A stretch of 64,000 nt of DNA, taken from Mariniflexile maritimum. GTDB taxonomy: Bacteria; Bacteroidota; Bacteroidia; Flavobacteriales; Flavobacteriaceae. The stretch is taken from contig NZ_WRPN01000003.1 in NCBI RefSeq assembly GCF_009746565.1, positions 62,001 through 126,000 on the forward strand, given 5' to 3'. Numbering within the stretch: position 1 is the first letter of the stretch; each line of letters starts with the position of its first letter. The notes under the pieces were generated by a model, which was given only the letters and a program-made list of their open reading frames with translations, ran no database searches and had not been told where the DNA came from. Made by a program: the position numbers and the translations under genes. Positions 62,325 to 64,000 of the stretch are shown here, piece after piece.

Positions 62325-63152
62325 ATGCACTATTCAGTTTTCAGTTTTAAGTTGTTAGAAAAAGTAAAAAGAGCCTGTTTTTTATTGGTTTTTGTTCTCG
62401 TTCATGTGTTTTCAAATTTTTCTTTTGCCCAATTCAACATTCCAAAAAAACCCGCTTTTCAAACCAGTGTTTACGATTATGTTAACCTGCTCTCTGCTTC
62501 CGAAAAAAGTGCCCTAGAACAAAAACTGGTAAAATATTCCGATACGACCTCTACACAAATTGTGGTGGCCATTATTAGTTCTACGGAAGGGGAAAACATC
62601 AATTATCTAGGGGCACAATGGGGGCAAGCATGGGGCATAGGGCAAGCCAAAGAAGATAACGGCGTACTGATTTTACTGGCCAAAGACGATAGAAAAATTG
62701 CAATAAACAGTGGCTATGGGGTTGAACACTTACTTACCGATGCCCTATCCAAACGCATTATTGAACAGGACATCATTCCCTTTTTTAAACAGAATAATTA
62801 TTACGATGGCCTTAACAGAGGTGCCGATGCCATTTTTGAGGTACTTACCGGGGAATATCAAGGCACACGGGCTACAGAACCGCAAAACGATTTTCCAATT
62901 GGTTTCATCATCATTATTATATTTATCATCATCATTATACTGTCCAAAAACAAGCACGGTGGCAATGGCAAAAACCGGGGCAACAAGGGTGGTTTCAGCC
63001 TATTGGATGCCATTATTTTAAGCAATATGGGCCGCTCGTCTGGTGGCAGTTTTGGTGGCGGAAGCTCAGGTGGCGGTTTTGGTGGCGGCGGCTTTGGTGG
63101 TGGTTTCGGCGGCGGTGGCTTTGGCGGCGGCGGCGCTTCTGGTGGGTGGTAA
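62325..63152 (+). CDS. TPM-domain protein, exported and membrane anchored
   Basis: A 275-residue protein with a signal peptide (ACFLLVFVLVHVFSNFSFAQ), TPM domain (VYDYVNLLSASEKSALEQKL, TTSTQIVVAIISSTEG, AKEDNGVLILLAKDDRKIAINSGYGVE), a membrane helix (IGFIIIIIFIIIIILSK) and a Gly/Ser-rich tail (GGGSSGGGFGGGGFGGG). Known family layout. It should act with LemA and the short TPM protein at the membrane. Confidence 0.92.
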   Translation: MHYSVFSFKLLEKVKRACFLLVFVLVHVFSNFSFAQFNIPKKPAFQTSVYDYVNLLSASEKSALEQKLVKYSDTTSTQIVVAIISSTEGENINYLGAQWGQAWGIGQAKEDNGVLILLAKDDRKIAINSGYGVEHLLTDALSKRIIEQDIIPFFKQNNYYDGLNRGADAIFEVLTGEYQGTRATEPQNDFPIGFIIIIIFIIIIILSKNKHGGNGKNRGNKGGFSLLDAIILSNMGRSSGGSFGGGSSGGGFGGGGFGGGFGGGGFGGGGASGGW

Positions 63153-63268
63153 TACTCTGGTCTTGTAGCGGTTTTAGGTTGCCGTACTTTATCTGGTTTT
63201 AAAAACGCGCGTACATTGTGCTAGTTTTATTTTCTAAAACACCAGTCCCTAAATATAATCAACCAATA

Positions 63269-64000
63269 TCAATGCCTATAAAACCTACCGTCTTCGGTTT
63301 CACCCGCTTTTCCTAAGCTGTTAAATTTCCAACTAAAACTTAGCATAAAATACTGTTGCAATACGGTACTTTGCGAATCTTGGATGTAGTTTTCGGTCGC
63401 TATTCTGCGCGCATTGGTGTTTTGGTTCAATAAATCATAGGCCTTTAGCGTAACGGTTCCTTGATCTTTTAACACCGAATAGGCCAAGGTCGCGTTCCAA
63501 AACCAGGCGCTTTTTTGAAAACCCGCAGCAATATTGGGGTTGTAATTAAATTGAATATCGTTACGCCATTCAAACCCTTTGGGCAAAAATGTTGCCGTAT
63601 TGAAATTAAGCGAATGGTTGATAAATTCTTGGTTCTTAAAATTATCGATATCAAAAGTGCTTTTTGTAAACGACAAGCGGTACCGGGGGCTAAACTCCAT
63701 AACATCTTTCCAAATTAGCCTAAAACCAAGGTTTGGCGACAACGAGGTGTTGGTGCTTGCATATTGGATACCGTTATTAAAGTTTACGGCCCTACTAACA
63801 TTTGGCCCAAGCCCAACATACACCGTGGCAGTTCGCAAACTATCCAGTTTAATTTTCTTGTTGGCCGAAATGTAACCATTCAAATTATAGGAACCATTAA
63901 CATTTACATAGGTTGTTCTTCGTATTAAATTCTCGTCAATTTCCGATTTTGAAACCACTTTATTGTTTTCAAAGTTGGCGCTTATATAGCCATAATATCC
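63269..64000 (-). CDS. Outer-membrane beta-barrel protein (TonB-dependent-receptor-like), 5' end outside window
   Basis: The frame stays open from 63269 to the right edge (244 codons); GTG at 63958 is not the true start, since the frame continues upstream (GYYGYISANFENNK). Strands such as AVNFNNGIQYASTNTSLSPN and YRLSFTKSTFDIDNFKNQ and the ending FMLSFSWKFNSLGKAGE, plus AYDLLNQNTNARRIAT, match the C-terminal barrel of the OMP_b-brl_3 group. These proteins take up ligands or are linked to peptide/metal import in Bacteroidota. Confidence 0.85.
   Translation of the reverse strand, partial: GYYGYISANFENNKVVSKSEIDENLIRRTTYVNVNGSYNLNGYISANKKIKLDSLRTATVYVGLGPNVSRAVNFNNGIQYASTNTSLSPNLGFRLIWKDVMEFSPRYRLSFTKSTFDIDNFKNQEFINHSLNFNTATFLPKGFEWRNDIQFNYNPNIAAGFQKSAWFWNATLAYSVLKDQGTVTLKAYDLLNQNTNARRIATENYIQDSQSTVLQQYFMLSFSWKFNSLGKAGETEDGRFYRH

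Overview
The window reads as chromosomal DNA of a marine Flavobacteriaceae species (Bacteroidota). The signs are TAnnTTTG-type promoter boxes, A-rich translation starts with little Shine-Dalgarno sequence, many secreted proteins ending in type IX secretion (T9SS) sorting domains, families largely limited to Bacteroidota (DUF6266, DUF4890, GSCFA, OMP_b-brl_3) and alginate-lyase-type enzymes. The genus cannot be fixed from the sequence alone.

Layout. 1-5028 (minus): an envelope and cofactor operon, coaX, beta-barrel protein, TPR protein, lptC, small membrane protein, CorC/CNNM transporter. 5212-5284: tRNA-Phe. 5472-6655 (minus): small coiled-coil membrane protein and two rhodaneses. 6726-13881 (plus): a complete trpEGDCFBA operon behind a classical attenuator whose 20-residue leader peptide carries three consecutive Trp codons. 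13963-19165: small charged ORF, then a TetR-controlled tripartite drug efflux operon (TetR, TolC, HlyD/EmrA, EmrB-type MFS). 19252-23121: two secreted polysaccharide lyases with similar operator-like palindromes, the second a clear PL6 enzyme. 23318-25944: trmL, EF-hand protein, VF530, DUF6500 and a DEAD-box helicase. 26264-28863: a repeat-rich accessory region with an HTH protein, a DUF6266 protein, 10-bp phased repeats and seven units of a long palindromic repeat surrounding a GIY-YIG gene. 28864-36754: mscS, UDG-like protein, bTHX, yaaA, lipB, YqaE/Pmp3, lysS and a hybrid histidine kinase. 36742-38120: two copies of a structured intergenic element flanking a head-to-head gene pair. 38193-44776: outer-membrane protein, DUF4890, hemL, glucosaminidase-LysM, PLP enzyme, HExxH membrane protein and small proteins. 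44948-47846: orphan HsdS, a long-repeat block, enoyl-CoA hydratase and rhodanese. 48008-58182 (minus): DUF4230, a NarL-type two-component system, beta-propeller protein, lipoprotein, GSCFA protein and alaS. 58400-63152: M23 peptidase, MerR, lemA, then an apparent cargo insertion with a PIN toxin-antitoxin pair, then two TPM proteins. The right edge holds the 3' part of an outer-membrane beta-barrel gene.

The main observations for follow-up are these. (1) trpF carries dispersed palindromic repeats in reading frame at its N-terminus, in its middle and at its C-terminus, which resembles protein-tolerated palindromic elements. (2) A trp attenuator has an identifiable antiterminator arm. (3) A repeated intergenic element of about 185 bp has conserved boxes and a stem that pairs in both copies with different sequence, so it may be an undescribed RNA or DNA structure. 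(4) A repeat array is split by a GIY-YIG gene. (5) A perfect 40-bp palindrome lies at the predicted PL6 transcription start.
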